In this document: piece after piece, positions 31,123 to 42,088 of the stretch
How the letters are laid out: every line of letters starts with the position of its first letter
Position numbering within the stretch: the first letter of the stretch is position 1
Assembly (NCBI GenBank): GCA_050084515.1
Contig: CM114273.1
Span: forward strand, 32,054,001 to 32,118,000
From: Blasia pusilla
Lineage: Eukaryota > Marchantiophyta > Marchantiopsida > Blasiales
DNA length: 64,000 bases
Direction: 5' to 3'
Translations under genes and position numbers: made by a program
Notes under the pieces: model-generated
The model's input: only the letters and a program-made list of their open reading frames with translations
What the model was told of the DNA's origin: nothing
The model's database searches: none

Positions 31123-32400
31123 GCACGTATCATGGCTAAGCTTGGGTCAACAGTACCATCCACATTTGGAAGATGACATGGCGCACAATTACGCACATGG
31201 TCCTTCCAAACAACTCCATCACGACCCTCCAACATGAGAACTCCAGAAGCTAACACCTCACGTTTTTCGTAAAATAGTGCGACTGCCGTCACATCCAACG
31301 TTGTCGGGGCAATCACGCTGCAAATAGACATAGTCCCCACATGGAACCTCTGAATCGATGGTCGATTACCTCCACCCAATGGTTGCATACCGCAACGTAT
31401 CCCTGTGTTGAGCAATGGCAAGATTCTCAAAGGTCATGGCATAACTCTCGAAAGAGCTCCGCCCCGAGAACACACCTCATCCACATCTCTGGGTCATCAA
31501 GGTTCACCACCTCACTAGACTCCAATTCTTCTTTGGCTGGCAAGTCGGATCTCGGCCGTATAAGAGAAAATAAGGTGAGAAGGAAGCCAAGGATGCTTGG
31601 CGATGAACCTATACCCCATGGCTAACCATGGCAATCGAATATCCCAGTCTCCAAGATGCCCCTTCGTAGGCCATACTTGCTCAATGCCCTCTTCTTCCTG
31701 AACCACACGCTCGGCCAAACCATCCGCCTCTGGATGATCTCGAGGCGTGGTCCGATGATCAATCAACGCCTTGTCACACAAGACCGAAACTCACCTGAAA
31801 CTCAGACCCTGGTCGGTCAAGACTTCATTTGGTGCACCAAAATGACTAAGCACTCTATCCGAAACGCATACGCCGTTCCTCACTTGCCTTGTCCGGTAAT
31901 GCCACCAACTCAATCCACTTGAGAAGTGCTCCACCATCACCAACACATATCGATGATGTAAATGATACCAACGGTAACGGTCCCGCAAAGTCCACACTCC
32001 AACGGTAACCCAACCCCATAATAGGCAAGGGGTGTAATTGTGGTGTAGGGGCATTAAATGATGCCCTCACCCGGTCACAAACCATACAACGTGACACCAA
32101 CCGCACTGATGGTATGCATGCCACGCCACCAATCGCCAAGGAGTAAGCTATCGACGCTTTACCCCAAAATGTCCCAACTCCTCATGGGCATGTCGCACAA
32201 CGCGCTCTCTCGAGCCAAATGTGGCACTACTGTACTCTACCATCCTCCCACACGCGGAGAATATGTGTTCCTCCAATCGATACCTCTTAGCACGTTGAAG
32301 AACACGGTCTCGCTCCTTGGCACTCACTATGCCTGGCACCCTCTTGGTCCAGAGGAACTCCAACACCAACGCATCATCATGAATATCACGTTGATCCGTA
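31123..32400 (-). pseudogene. G3 integrase (frameshifted)
   Basis: Minus-strand blocks: VVRHAHEELGHFGVKRR (about 32,200), VSRCMVCDRVRASFNAP (about 32,090), GYRWSVDFAGPLPLVS (first Asp, about 32,005), KWIELVALPDK, GAPNEVLTDQGLSFR (second Asp, about 31,800), HRTTPRDHPEADGLAERVVQ (Glu block, about 31,740) and LPWLAMGYRFIAKHPWLPS. The C-terminal module has PSIQRFHVGTMSICS-like text and GVLMLEGRDGVVWKDHV (about 31,240). The three DDE residues are visible but lie in at least three different frames. Confidence 0.83.
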
Positions 32401-32449
32401 CCACCATCTCAACCTTCGGATCTAAAGGTTGGCCATCTACCCTCGACTA

Positions 32450-32990
32450 GAGTAAGATATCATGTGATCCTCCATACTAGAGTCCACCCCTAACCAACAT
32501 AAAAGGCGGATGCATGCCAACCTGGCACCATCTCCTCATCAACTTCGCCATGCCATCTAGCCCCTGTTGTATCCTCTTGGCTAGTACATGGGTTCCTACT
32601 CAACCCATCAAGATCAAGGTTGGCAACTCCAGGTCTATGTACCACCTGGAAGTCATACTCTGTAAGATAAGAGCCCACCGTGCAAGCTTCCTGTAAGCTT
32701 GTCATCGACTCCATCAACCACTTGAGCGGTTGGTGATCAAGAATAAGGGTAAACGGGTGCCAAACAAGTAACACCTAAAGTGTGCCCACCCACACTCTGC
32801 CAAGCACTCTCCCTCATATGAACTATAGCGTGACTCACTGCATTATTCGAACGACTTGCATAGGCCACCACAAACTCCATGTGCTCATCATCATGTTGTG
32901 TCAACACCGCTCCAAGTCCCAACCTACTCCAATCGTGTGTGTAATCGAAATGGGCGCCCTCTGATAGGTCTCCTCAAGATAGGCGCCGCC
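32450..32990 (-). pseudogene. G3 RNase H domain
   Basis: The minus strand reads DYTHDWSRLGLGAVLTQHDD (about 32,945), keeping the Asp that is lost in G2b, then EFVVAYASRSNN, a Glu-containing Y-x-x-Y-E-G-E-C-L-A block near 32,820, and WHPFTLILDHQPLKWLMESM (32,760-32,700) with YDFQVVHRPGVANLDLDGLS. Small frameshifts interrupt it. Confidence 0.78.
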
Positions 32991-33019
32991 ACCAACTGGG
33001 CCTTAAGCTCCACAAAAGC

Positions 33020-34031
33020 TCTCTCCTAATCATCTCCCCAGTGCCACTCTTGATCTGATTTCAGCAATTGGTTCAAAGGCTTTGCCATAGCACTAAATCC
33101 CTTCACATACCTCCGATAGTAGTTCGCCAATCCCATGAATGCTCGAACTCTACTCACATCTACCGGACGGAATAAGTGCAATAGCCTCCACCTTTGCTTC
33201 TTTGAACTCCCCAAACCACCTGGATAGATCACATGACCCAAGTACTCAACATCCTCATGGAAGAACTTACACACTTTCCGGATGCAACGTAGACCATGAG
33301 CTTTCAACCGCTCAAACACCATCTGCAAATGTATCGATGCTCCTCCACCGTGTTCTTGAACACCAAGATATCATCAATGTAACAGAACAAAATCCAACCC
33401 CGCTAGGATCTGTCCATCACTCTTTGAAACTCGGCGGTGCATTCTTCAACCCAAAGGGTAAGAATTTCCACCGGTACAAACAATCCTTGCCATGAGTTGA
33501 CACCCCAAAATCTTTGTCTTGGCCTTGTCACTCTCCCGAATCGGCAATTGATGGTATCTGCCCGAAGATCCAAAATCTGAAAATCTTTTACTGTCCCACC
33601 ACATCAAAGATCTCTCGGTGTAGGCATGGCATACCTATCGGCCTTGGTTTGCCGATTGATAGGACGGTAATCTCCACACATCCGCCTATCCGTGTAGTTG
33701 CCATGCATAAGCATGACAAAGGTCTCATGCATACTCTCCATCGACAACTCCACTAATCCAGCCTCCAAAGGTCCAACTTCCTACTCTGAATCAAGTCCCT
33801 CTCCATATCACTATATCGGTAGGGACGACGGAAGATTGGCGTATCACTAGCCAAATCAATCCGTATACCGGGTCCAACCAGAGAACCCAACTCCTTCATG
33901 CTAAAGGCAAAACAACTCCTATAAGCACGTAGGAAGGTGTCAGCGTCGTTTCTCACCTCCCGTAGCTTGGGCCCAAGTAATGGCTCCCAAGTCTCCTCCA
34001 CTAGCACACTAGAGGGAGAGGGCGATGCCAT
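33020..34031 (-). pseudogene. G3 reverse transcriptase
   Basis: The minus strand starts MASPSPSSVLVEETWEPLLG and continues TPIFRRPYRYSDMERDLIQS, a CGDYRPINRQTK-type block near 33,680, and the catalytic FCYIDDILVF at about 33,385-33,360 (active-site YIDD intact). The connection reads VEYLGHVIYPGGLG and DVSRVRAFMGLANYYRRYVK (about 33,160-33,100). Indels break the frame around 33,300-33,750. Confidence 0.85.
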
Positions 34032-34279
34032 TGGTCGCTCATAACCCCCTCACAAGATGGTACACCCTTAGCTACACCATCATCTCGAGCAAATAACTCC
34101 TCCACCAAAGATGAGCAACCAACTCCACATGCCCGGCCATTATATCCCATTTACTCCAAAGATGCAAAATACTACTCTCCTCGCCTCCGACCGATGCCTC
34201 TACCGCCCCGGTAGCCATCGAGCTCATTACAAGGGGTGGAAGACCCCAGACATGGTCCGAAGTTGACGTGCTCGGCCAT

Positions 34280-35300
34280 ACCAAGACTCAAAATCCAAGT
34301 CAAACAATTCAGGTCCATGGCCTGACCCAACACATGACGTCGTGAATCCTCATAAATAGAAGCAACTGCCACGCCGAAGAGTTAATCCCATCGACGCTCT
34401 CTCATCAGCGTTAGGCTCCACCAACTGCCGCACATGAGAATCCCATACAAGCCCGGACCACCTTCCCTGTAGGCATGTGACGCGGGAAAACTCACAAATG
34501 TGGGTAGTGCCATCCTAGGTGGCCCCACGGTTCACCTTGCCATGGGTGACCGATCAATAACCCTCACCACTTGAGAAAGTCGCCCAAGATTCAAGATACT
34601 ATCCATTTGTAAAGGCGAGGATCCCGCTGCACTGCATCATATGCTCGACGTAGAACCTTCCTAGGCAACAAGTTTGTCCACCACAAGCGTGGACGATGTG
34701 CACGCGAGCCAACTCGCGCTGCATCCAACAACACCGCTGGTCCAATCCAAGACCGCACCTCATGAACACTCGCCATCATCCGGGTCCGAGTGTCACCCAA
34801 CAATGGAACATTCTCCAGAATGTAAGCTAGAGCACGTGCCTGATGAACTTGAAGATGTCGTAACACCCGTAACATCTCCCAAAACAATCGAGACCTAGGG
34901 TCATGTAATCCCTCACCACGACCAGCACGTGTATGACCCTGACATGGCCATCCAGCAATCACCAAATCCACAGGACCAATTCTCTCAAGGTCCTGCGCCC
35001 CCAACAATGCAATGTGTGATGGTAAAGCACGCTGGTACCCACGAATAGCTGATGGCGGCAACAACTCAGGATATCTCATCAATCGACCAATATGTCGGGA
35101 TGAGACTCTGGGCCGTCTCATCTCGCTCCACATATACGTATCTCCCGCAGACAGAATACCGGCCGCAACATCATGACCAAACCAGTGCTAATCCCACCAA
35201 AGAGATCTAACACACAAATGCCCTCCGGCGGATACTTTTGCCATACAATGGGTGTAGTATCCAAAGGGATAACCCAATCGGGCTGTAGGAGTCCGCCGTG
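34280..35300 (-). pseudogene. G3 DRM/DNMT3-type cytosine methyltransferase domain (catalytic motifs intact)
   Basis: The minus strand reads PEGICVLDLFGGISTGLVMM (motif I, about 35,225), then SRHIGRLMRYPELLPPSAIR, LLGAQDLERIGPVDLVIAG, GWPCQGHTRAGRGEGLHD (motif IV with catalytic Cys, about 34,950), PRSRLFWEMLRVLRHLQ, LAYILENVPLLGDTRTRM (motif VI Glu-Asn-Val), DAARVGSRAHRPRLWWTNLL (motif VIII, Arg-x-Arg), and at the end RRHVLGQAMDLNCLTWIL (motif X, about 34,310). The segment 35,133-34,591 is open for 180 codons and spans motifs IV-VIII. Frameshifts lie between motif I and IV and in the region 34,590-34,370. It is the best-preserved methyltransferase copy in the window. Confidence 0.88.
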
Positions 35301-35451
35301 GGGCCTCCTCTTCCTCGTGAGGTATAATGACCTCACACCAAGCCTCTGCACTAGGCGATCGCCTCTGCCGTAGTGCACCGCTGAAATCCAAAGTGGCACA
35401 TCCAACGATGAGGATGCCTTTGCTGCAAAAATAGGGACCTCCTCTTCCTCC

Positions 35452-35965
35452 TCATGCGCAGGAGAATCCATAGCGTAAAACATTACCCTCCAAAAAGTCT
35501 CTCGGCCAAGTGACTACTCCACTAAAACCAACCATAGATGCTAACACTTTGTTGGGGAAGACCCTCTGGTCGAGCCCCGAAATAAATCTCACAGAACTTG
35601 GCTCATACGTCCATCCCGGACTGCCAACCTGGTCTATAAGACGCTGTCTCACCCAATAATCCATCTGAAAACCCATCGGGTACAATCGCTCCTCCAACTA
35701 GTACATCATACGACTCGGTGATGTGACTACATGCAGATACTCCCAATCGGGAGCTATCATCGCATGAATCTGGTCTCAACTGTACAGAAAACTTCTCCCG
35801 TGTCATGAATTGAGACCTATCATTGGCTCCTCCAAGTGATGTTTGAATCTGGAATGGGCAAGGCTCAAGCTCTGACCTCCGAATACCCAAACCAATACAT
35901 GCCGCCTTTCCCAACATCAAAGGTTGGGCACCAGAGTCTAACAAGACTCTATCTGGTCTATACAC
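35452..35965 (-). pseudogene. G3 aspartic protease (active site intact)
   Basis: The minus strand reads MYRPDRVLLDSGAQPLMLGK (about 35,960-35,905), the retropepsin D-S-G-A active site, then GLGIRRSELEPCPFQIQTSL and ITESYDVLVGGAI, followed in another frame by MGFQMDYWVRQ. Retropepsin cleaves the Gag-Pol precursor. An upstream piece (36,165-35,980) matches the pre-protease linker. Confidence 0.8.
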
Positions 35966-36841
35966 CTGTCATGTAGGACTCACCAATCGGAAGATCCCAC
36001 TCCGATTGTCCAACATACATACACTAGGTGTAAGCCTCTCACGATCAATGGTCGGCCGAGCCGGGTAATGCATCCATCTTCGCACTTCTTTGCCGCCAAG
36101 TAGCACCTGGTACTCAATGCTACTCCCGACATAGAGGGTCGCTCCACCACAACACCCTCATCCACCTCAACACGTGCAAGAATAACACCCCACGTTCACA
36201 CAACGTGGTTGCTAATCTGAAATCATAGGAGCTAAGTCAACTCCTAAAGCCATCAGCTCCGTGGCCGAAAACAATGGGGATCCCAACATTGAAGTTGCCA
36301 TCCGCAATACTACATTGGATGCTGCATCCGTGTCTACTACACGCGATGTAGATGCCTCAGTCCCCACTGTCGGCTCAATAGGCTGCGAGGAACCATGGAT
36401 GGAGTCCTAAGCACCTCGACAACAAGAATGATGGGAAGCCTAGCTGCCTCCCAGCCTCACCCCTCTGTGGGTCCAACTCCACAGTAGCACCACGTGGCTC
36501 GACGCTTTCGAGTGGCTCCTCTGTAATCGCGGTGATGCCTCAACTTTGTCTTTGCACTCGCCATATAAGAGAGATCATCCCTCCATAAGAGGTGGAAGCC
36601 CCTGCTCCCGAACCGATCTATGCTCGATACCGACCATAGTAGCCAACTCGCTCCAATCTGCTCAATCGGCGACCATACCGACTGTCGTAGTGGTAGGGGT
36701 AGCCACCGTAGGCTCTCCAACCACTGGTCCACCTCTACCACCCCTACTACCTCTACCACCTCGGCCTCTCGAGCTACTCCACCACGGCCACGGCCCGATC
36801 TCAACTCGGATGGAGATCAAAGCAACGCTCTCGAGGATGAC

Positions 36842-38085
36842 CTAGTCTCCCCAATGATCACACCGAGTTGGGGCCGACCGAGGCCCATCCTCCAAAGTCC
36901 GTCTCTCATCCTCTTGGGGACAAAACTTCCTAACATGATCACCTCCACATGTCCAATATGATCGCCCTGCTGGGGCAGCAAATGAAGGCAATGGTCTTTG
37001 CACAAATGTCCCTCTAGGACTTGACCGAGGTCGCGTGTACCCCACGACTCCCACTACTACTACCACCACCACTACACAAGATGTGAGGTGGGCGGCTGAA
37101 CCCGAGAAGTAGTAGTTGTATCCCTATGAATGCGGATGTCACCACTCTCTCCTTCACCATGTTAAGCTCAATCTTATCGGATAGAGCAAACACATGGGTC
37201 AATGTGGGTGAATCATCACTCATAAGAGTAGCATCACGCACCCTACGGCGCAAATCTCTATCCAAGATCCCATACTAAAATCGGATCGCTGATCCTCGTC
37301 ACACCCTGGTAACTGAAATCAAGCGTGCCGATACGCTGGCGTGTATGCCTCACGAAGACTCTCACCAATCTTTCGCTCAAAGTCCTCAAGATTCCTCAAC
37401 TTCTCCGTCTTCACTCCTTGATAGTTCTTCTTCAACCTCTTGAAGAACTGCAACCGGGCTAAACGATGGTGGGGCACTAGTACCTCCACTAGTACCCCCA
37501 CTAGTACCTCCTTTGGTACCCCCACTCCGGCTCGTGCTCGTACCACTCAGCGTCAGCCGGGCCGGGCATAGTAGGAGCACTACTACCAATACCACCATGG
37601 GTGATAGACACATAGCCTGGAGACCAATATTGTCTCCATGCCTCAATCTCAGCAACATGGTCCTTCCTAAACTCATGGTAATCATCCATGGGTGGTCCTT
37701 CCAAGTCTTTGAAACAACCCCTTCCAAGCCAAGAAGGGTGTAAACAACGTGGCCGCAACATCTGCATATCACACCACGTATCAAACTCCTGCATGAAGTC
37801 CTCCAACTCAATGGTACCCACTGCACCCGAGTATCGTCGTGGGCCCTTCATGGCCCCATATCCACCGTCCATGTCCCAAATCAATGGAGCTGCAACACTC
37901 GATAACAACGTAGAAGACTCGGTGTTTGCAACACCCTCGTCCTCCTCTTCATCAACCGTCGGAAGTGGAAAAGGTAGCCGATACCTAAATCCACTCCGTG
38001 TGAAACCACCACGGTCCCCAACCGCGGACCCCCAACCAGACCACCCGACTCGTGATGACCAACGCCGATGCCGCACCACCACCAA
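36842..38085 (-). pseudogene. G3 Gag polyprotein
   Basis: The minus strand has an open 194-codon frame (38,085-37,501) with GPRRYSGAVGTIELEDFMQE, DLEGPPMDDYHEFRKDHVAE and IEAWRQYWSPGYVS. It is followed in other frames by LQFFKRLKKNYQGVKTEKLR (about 37,440), DATLMSDDSPTLTHVFALSD (about 37,200) and a zinc knuckle YWTCGGDHVRKFC (about 36,955) whose first Cys is Tyr. The blocks align with Gag of families 1 and 2, so the three families share ancestry. Confidence 0.8.
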
Positions 38086-39551
38086 ATTACCAAGTGACGT
38101 CGATGTCGCTATACTATTCTAGCTCTACTAGCTATGAAAGTAGGAAACCTAACTTGTCATCACCACAAGAAGTCTCCCACAATCTACTCGTCATCCCTCC
38201 AACCTCACTACCGGTAGCACACAAGAGTAACACTACTCTGGAAATCAGCGTCAACCCTAACAATGGGCGCGCAAGCAAGAAGCACGATGGAGGGGATCCA
38301 AACACAGGAAATCCAACGACAACCCTCCAATCGCAAATGGAAATCAACATAACACAATCCACCAAACGTGGTGCCCTCTGAATCCACAAAACCCACCACA
38401 CAATTCTAAAGCAACAGCTACTCCGCCATGAGTCGATGACGTGCTAGTCTGAAACGACAAAGACCTGAAAATATCACCTGCATGGAGAGGCTACACCGTA
38501 CTATGCGCTAGAGGTACATCAACCAAAAACCTGAGATGCATAAAGTGCCTAACACATCTCCGAACAGCACCAAATGAGCTACAACAGTCTGTACACTAGC
38601 ATAGTTAAGAACTCGGTAGTTAAGCGTCCTCCAGGCAGAATAGCCCAAAGATGGGTGACCAGTTATGCAAAACTCAAATCCCCAATCCTTCAAAAATTGC
38701 CTAACGCCCAAGCAAGCAAGCTTGCTTGCTTGCTCCTTGCTCCTTACTCCGCCTCTCACACCCACTCGCCCCGAGCTACCACGAGTTGCCTCGAAGCCTC
38801 GAAACGTCGAGACATGCCCCTATCGCCCCGTTCGCCACGCTTCGCTATGGAGAGAGGTCCAACCAGGGCACCCCCAACGGGATAGGCGTCTCCAACAATG
38901 AACGAGTCACCAACCAACCAGCCCCTCCGATCCGCTGTCCACCATAGCGGACCTTGAGCTAGTCCGAAATTTCGATAAAAATTACTTCACAAATACGTGA
39001 CCGAAATCAAATCTATTTCAATCAGAATTCAATTGACCACCATAGCTATCTCCCCACAAAAACTCAGCTACAACCGAGCTCCGTACTCCGAGCTAAAAAT
39101 GAGACAAACTTGTCCATACACCTCTAGAACCGCAAACCGCAAGCGCTTCCGCCAAGTTTCATGCACGCAGAAATCCGCAACGCTCCACGCACTCAAGCAG
39201 ATAGCTTCACATGAGATCACAATACAAGTAGCAATAGGAACCTCTCACCCGATCTGGATGAACTTCAACAGAGCTTCCGCACTCCAAGCTCTCCACATCG
39301 TAAAACCGTGGAACACGAACAGAATCTTCAATGCTTGATAACTTCCAACTCCCTTGACGAAATCCAGCGATCTACAGCGCGTTGGAAAGCTCTCAGCAAG
39401 GCGCTTCTTTCCCAACCAACCACGCACCTGATTCACACCTCCAACATAGGCAACAAGCCGCGAACATCCACGGCTGAGTACACAATCAGCCCTAACCAGA
39501 TCCTACTGATCTATAATCGAAGCTACCATCGATCTACTCCAGTTCTTTGAG
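38086..39551 (-). other. G3 untranslated leader
   Basis: About 1.5 kb between the 5' B repeat and Gag with no coherent minus-strand frame. A perfect 24-bp palindrome, CAAGCAAGCAAG/CTTGCTTGCTTG, lies at 38,709-38,732. The sequence just inside B (TCAAAGAACTGGAGTAGATC on the minus strand) does not match a common tRNA 3' end by eye, so no primer-binding site is assigned. Confidence 0.55.
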
Positions 39552-39919
39552 TGAAATCCGTGAAAGACCTACTGTCATAAAACACGTTTACAATCACATA
39601 CAATCGAGCCAAACCCACTCCACGATGGGAGAATCTAGGTCGAAGCTTGCGGGAAACACCATAGCCAAAAGCTCTACTCACTACCAAGGCTAACTCCCAA
39701 CGCAACAGGCTCAACTCAAAGAACTGACTGTTCTTTGAGGGCAAGCCACCTTATATCCTCCAACCTAAGAGCGGGCCCTACAGGGAAAGTCACCCCCAAG
39801 TGAGTAACCCCCAACCCTATGTATGGAACCGCATCTCTACCAAGCCACTACGGTCCTACATAAGGAATGGCCTCTACCAGCACACCATACTCTACGACAT
39901 AATCCGTATGGTCATGACA
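39552..39919 (-). repeat. G3 5' repeat B
   Basis: 368 bp, matching 30,331-30,694. It contains on the minus strand a TATAAGG box (39,750-39,757) and a 10-bp hairpin CTCAAAGAAC / GTTCTTTGAG (39,715-39,739). It is not followed by an A copy. Confidence 0.87.
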
Positions 39920-39923
39920 GATT

Positions 39924-39953
39924 GTGTAGAGAGAGATTGGATCTTACTTTACA
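39924..39953 (+). repeat. G2b 3' repeat B, right part
   Basis: The last 30 bp of the B repeat (GTGTAGAGAGAGATTGG...TTACTTTACA), separated from 30,225 by G3 and adjoining the terminal A copy without a gap. Confidence 0.8.
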
Positions 39954-39954
39954 T

Positions 39955-40079
39955 TGGAGATATTTGGTACTTCTTGTCTTGTTGTTTGGATGCCATGAGT
40001 TAGCATGGGATCGTGTGTGTTTGTGTGTGTGTTTGGTGACAACGATGTATGTTGTATAACGATGTGTATGCGCACGACA
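39955..40079 (+). repeat. G2b terminal repeat A (second copy)
   Basis: 125 bp ending the element at GCGCACGACA, followed by the AACA duplication in the G2a protease. Almost identical to 29,611-29,735. Confidence 0.85.
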
Positions 40080-40083
40080 AACA

Positions 40084-42088
40084 CAACACCAAGAGAAGCC
40101 ATGGCATGCTCTATCGCGGGTCTAGCGGGCATCTCCGTCATCCTAGTAGTGGCAGCCTACTATGAATCTAACGTGCACGGTCCGAGCATCCGCTCGAAGG
40201 GCAGGTCCATCACCTCCTCTCCAATCATCTCTCAACGTGATGCAAGAAATCCAACTCCACGCTCACATAGCATAGTGGCCATCCAAAAAACCTCGGCAGG
40301 CGTACCCCCCAACGTCATAACATCGGAAGCAAAAAATAAAGGAGTGCGGTACACAACGGTGGCCGCCCCCAACAATGTGCTCGACACATGCCCTCCTGAG
40401 CATCAACAATGGGAGTCGTCGCACTTGCTTCTCCCATCGCTCTCCGTGCGTGCACTCCAACAACATCACCAACTCTCAAGGAACTTTGACGAGGATCCAT
40501 CGATGGGGTCCTCATCGCTTGGACAACGTGAAAGAATGAGGAAGCGTAGTTTGTTTTCTGGCTTCCCCTCGTTATGGACTCTGCGGCTGCTCCACGCATC
40601 ACAACTGCGGCGGCCTCCATTTGGGCAACCTTGCACATCCAACCAGGATCCTCCAGATCTCTAGCTGCTCCATATGACATCGATGCCACGGATCCGGCAT
40701 CGGGTAACCTCAATGCAATAGCGGCAATTTGCTCTTGTAGCTGCTGTATCTGAGCAGCCATCCCTTGCCTCACGTCCGGCTCCCTCGGCGCGTCTAGGTG
40801 GTGGTATTCTACCTCCTCCACGGGCAGCTCCACCACCATGTCGGGCAACTCCAACTCCTTGTCCCCCAACGGGACCACCTGGTGCACGATCTCTAGGCCC
40901 ACCTGGACTCTGGTGCCCTCTCTGGCCATCGGTCTGAACGTAACTCATGATGTAAAGTGAAACACCTGGCGCGTGTATGACCATACCTCTGACAATAGTC
41001 ACACTGATAACCTCTTGGTGCAGCACCATCTCCTCCTCCATGCTGAGGCATACGTCCATGACCCTGACGAGTGCAATGGCACTGATGATGGGCTCCACCA
41101 CATGAGCAACAAGTAATAGTAGGCGGCTGCTGTTGAGCGCATATGAAGGCGCAGGTCTCTGTGGCACAGCCTCCCGATATCCTCCCTAAGCTCGTGGTGC
41201 CACAGTCGACCTATCTCGGAGTCCACGTTGTTGCACAAGTGGTGCAGACAATCGCGACTTCTCTCGCCCAAAACCCGTGGTGGCTACGCTCTCCTCTGCC
41301 ATGTTGCGCTCAATGTTCTCGGCGGTTCTAAAAACATCTCTCAACGTAGGGGAGGTGCTCATAAGAAGCACCCCTTCGCGCACTCGTGTCCACAGCGTCC
41401 GGTCCAGCATCGCGTACCATGACTGGATAGCCTGAGCCTCTGTCACCCCCTGAGTGACGTTGATCAACCGGCGCAAGAGAGTGTAAGCCTCACGCTAACT
41501 TTCACCTGGGCACCACTGGAAGTCGTGGATGCTCGCAACTTCTCTGTCCGTACCCTCCTGGTAGCTGGCCCTCTACTCAGCAAAGAACTCAACCACAGGG
41601 TTGAACGTGGGACGAACCCGACTAGACGGTGCAACTGCTCCCGTGCAAGTGACCCCTCCTAAAACGTCACTAGTGGAAGAGGAAGTAGCCTCTCCTGACT
41701 CCTGCTCCTCATCTGGGAATGGCTCCGTCCATGACATATAATGTGGATCATAGTAGATCTCACGTGCATATGACGCCTCGATCTCACGTGCATATCTCTG
41801 AGAGAACTCATGGTAATCGTCCATGGGCGCCCCCTCTAAATGCTAGAATATACCGTTCCATGTAAACGGGTTGAACTCTCTAGAGTTCCTGGCCCGCTGG
41901 GAGTCGCACCAACTCCTAAACTCTGCTATGAAATTGTGCAACTCAATCGTGCCTACTGCACCTGAAAACCTACGCGGTCCTCTACCCCGATTGTCGATCT
42001 CGTACGCCCAACTCGTAGGACCACTCACAATGTTTGGTGATGTGCTCACAAACTTCTCTACACGCTCTCCCTCGTGTGAAGATGACAC
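40084..42088 (-). pseudogene. G2a Gag polyprotein and linker to protease
   Basis: Minus-strand blocks: PRRFSGAVGTIELHNFIAEF (about 41,990), MDDYHEFSQRYAREIEA (41,824) with a small internal duplication of YAREIEA-like codons, FNPVVEFFAE, LLMSTSPTLRDVFRTAENIE, and the zinc knuckle CDYCQRYGHTRARC (about 41,010-40,970), intact. The linker (40,930-40,084) matches 23,500-24,300 of G2b. Frameshifts and a stop break the frame. It continues across G2b into the protease at 19,900. Confidence 0.8.

Larger units (their letters stand above)
30226..39919 (-). mobile_element. Gypsy-DNMT-PHD retroelement G3 (family 3)
   Basis: A 9.7-kb minus-strand element inserted in the 3' B repeat of G2b, with ends TGTCATGACC (39,919) and TTCGCACGACA (30,226). 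It is flanked by GATT (30,222-30,225 and 39,920-39,923). Order on the minus strand: B (39,919-39,552), leader, Gag, protease with intact DSGA, methyltransferase with intact PCQ, RT with intact YIDD, RNase H with intact DWS, integrase, PHD, polypurine tract, A (30,802-30,698), 3 nt, B (30,694-30,331), A (30,330-30,226). It is the innermost and least damaged copy, consistent with being youngest, though frameshifts still break it. Confidence 0.92.
19901..40079 (+). mobile_element. Gypsy-DNMT-PHD retroelement G2b (family 2), split by G3
   Basis: This plus-strand element is inserted in the protease of G2a. It begins TGTCACGTCCTTTAGG (19,901), ends GCGCACGACA (40,079) and is flanked by AACA (19,897-19,900 and 40,080-40,083). 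It carries the most complete domain set of family 2: Gag, protease, DNA methyltransferase, RT, RNase H, integrase and a C-terminal PHD finger. The 3' end is polypurine tract, A, AC, B, A, with G3 inserted in that B copy. The 5' B copy is rearranged: a partial B with an internal duplication is followed by an inverted B plus methyltransferase piece. Stops and frameshifts show it is inactive. Confidence 0.9.

Noticed and set aside
39500-39551. tRNA primer-binding site next to the 5' B repeats
   Set aside because: No match by eye to the initiator-Met tRNA 3' end in G1, G2a or G3; not annotated.
40661-41167. 168-codon minus-strand frame in G2a Gag
   Set aside because: Alternative frame of the Gag zinc-knuckle region; the real Gag frame with C-x2-C-x4-H-x4-C is offset from it.
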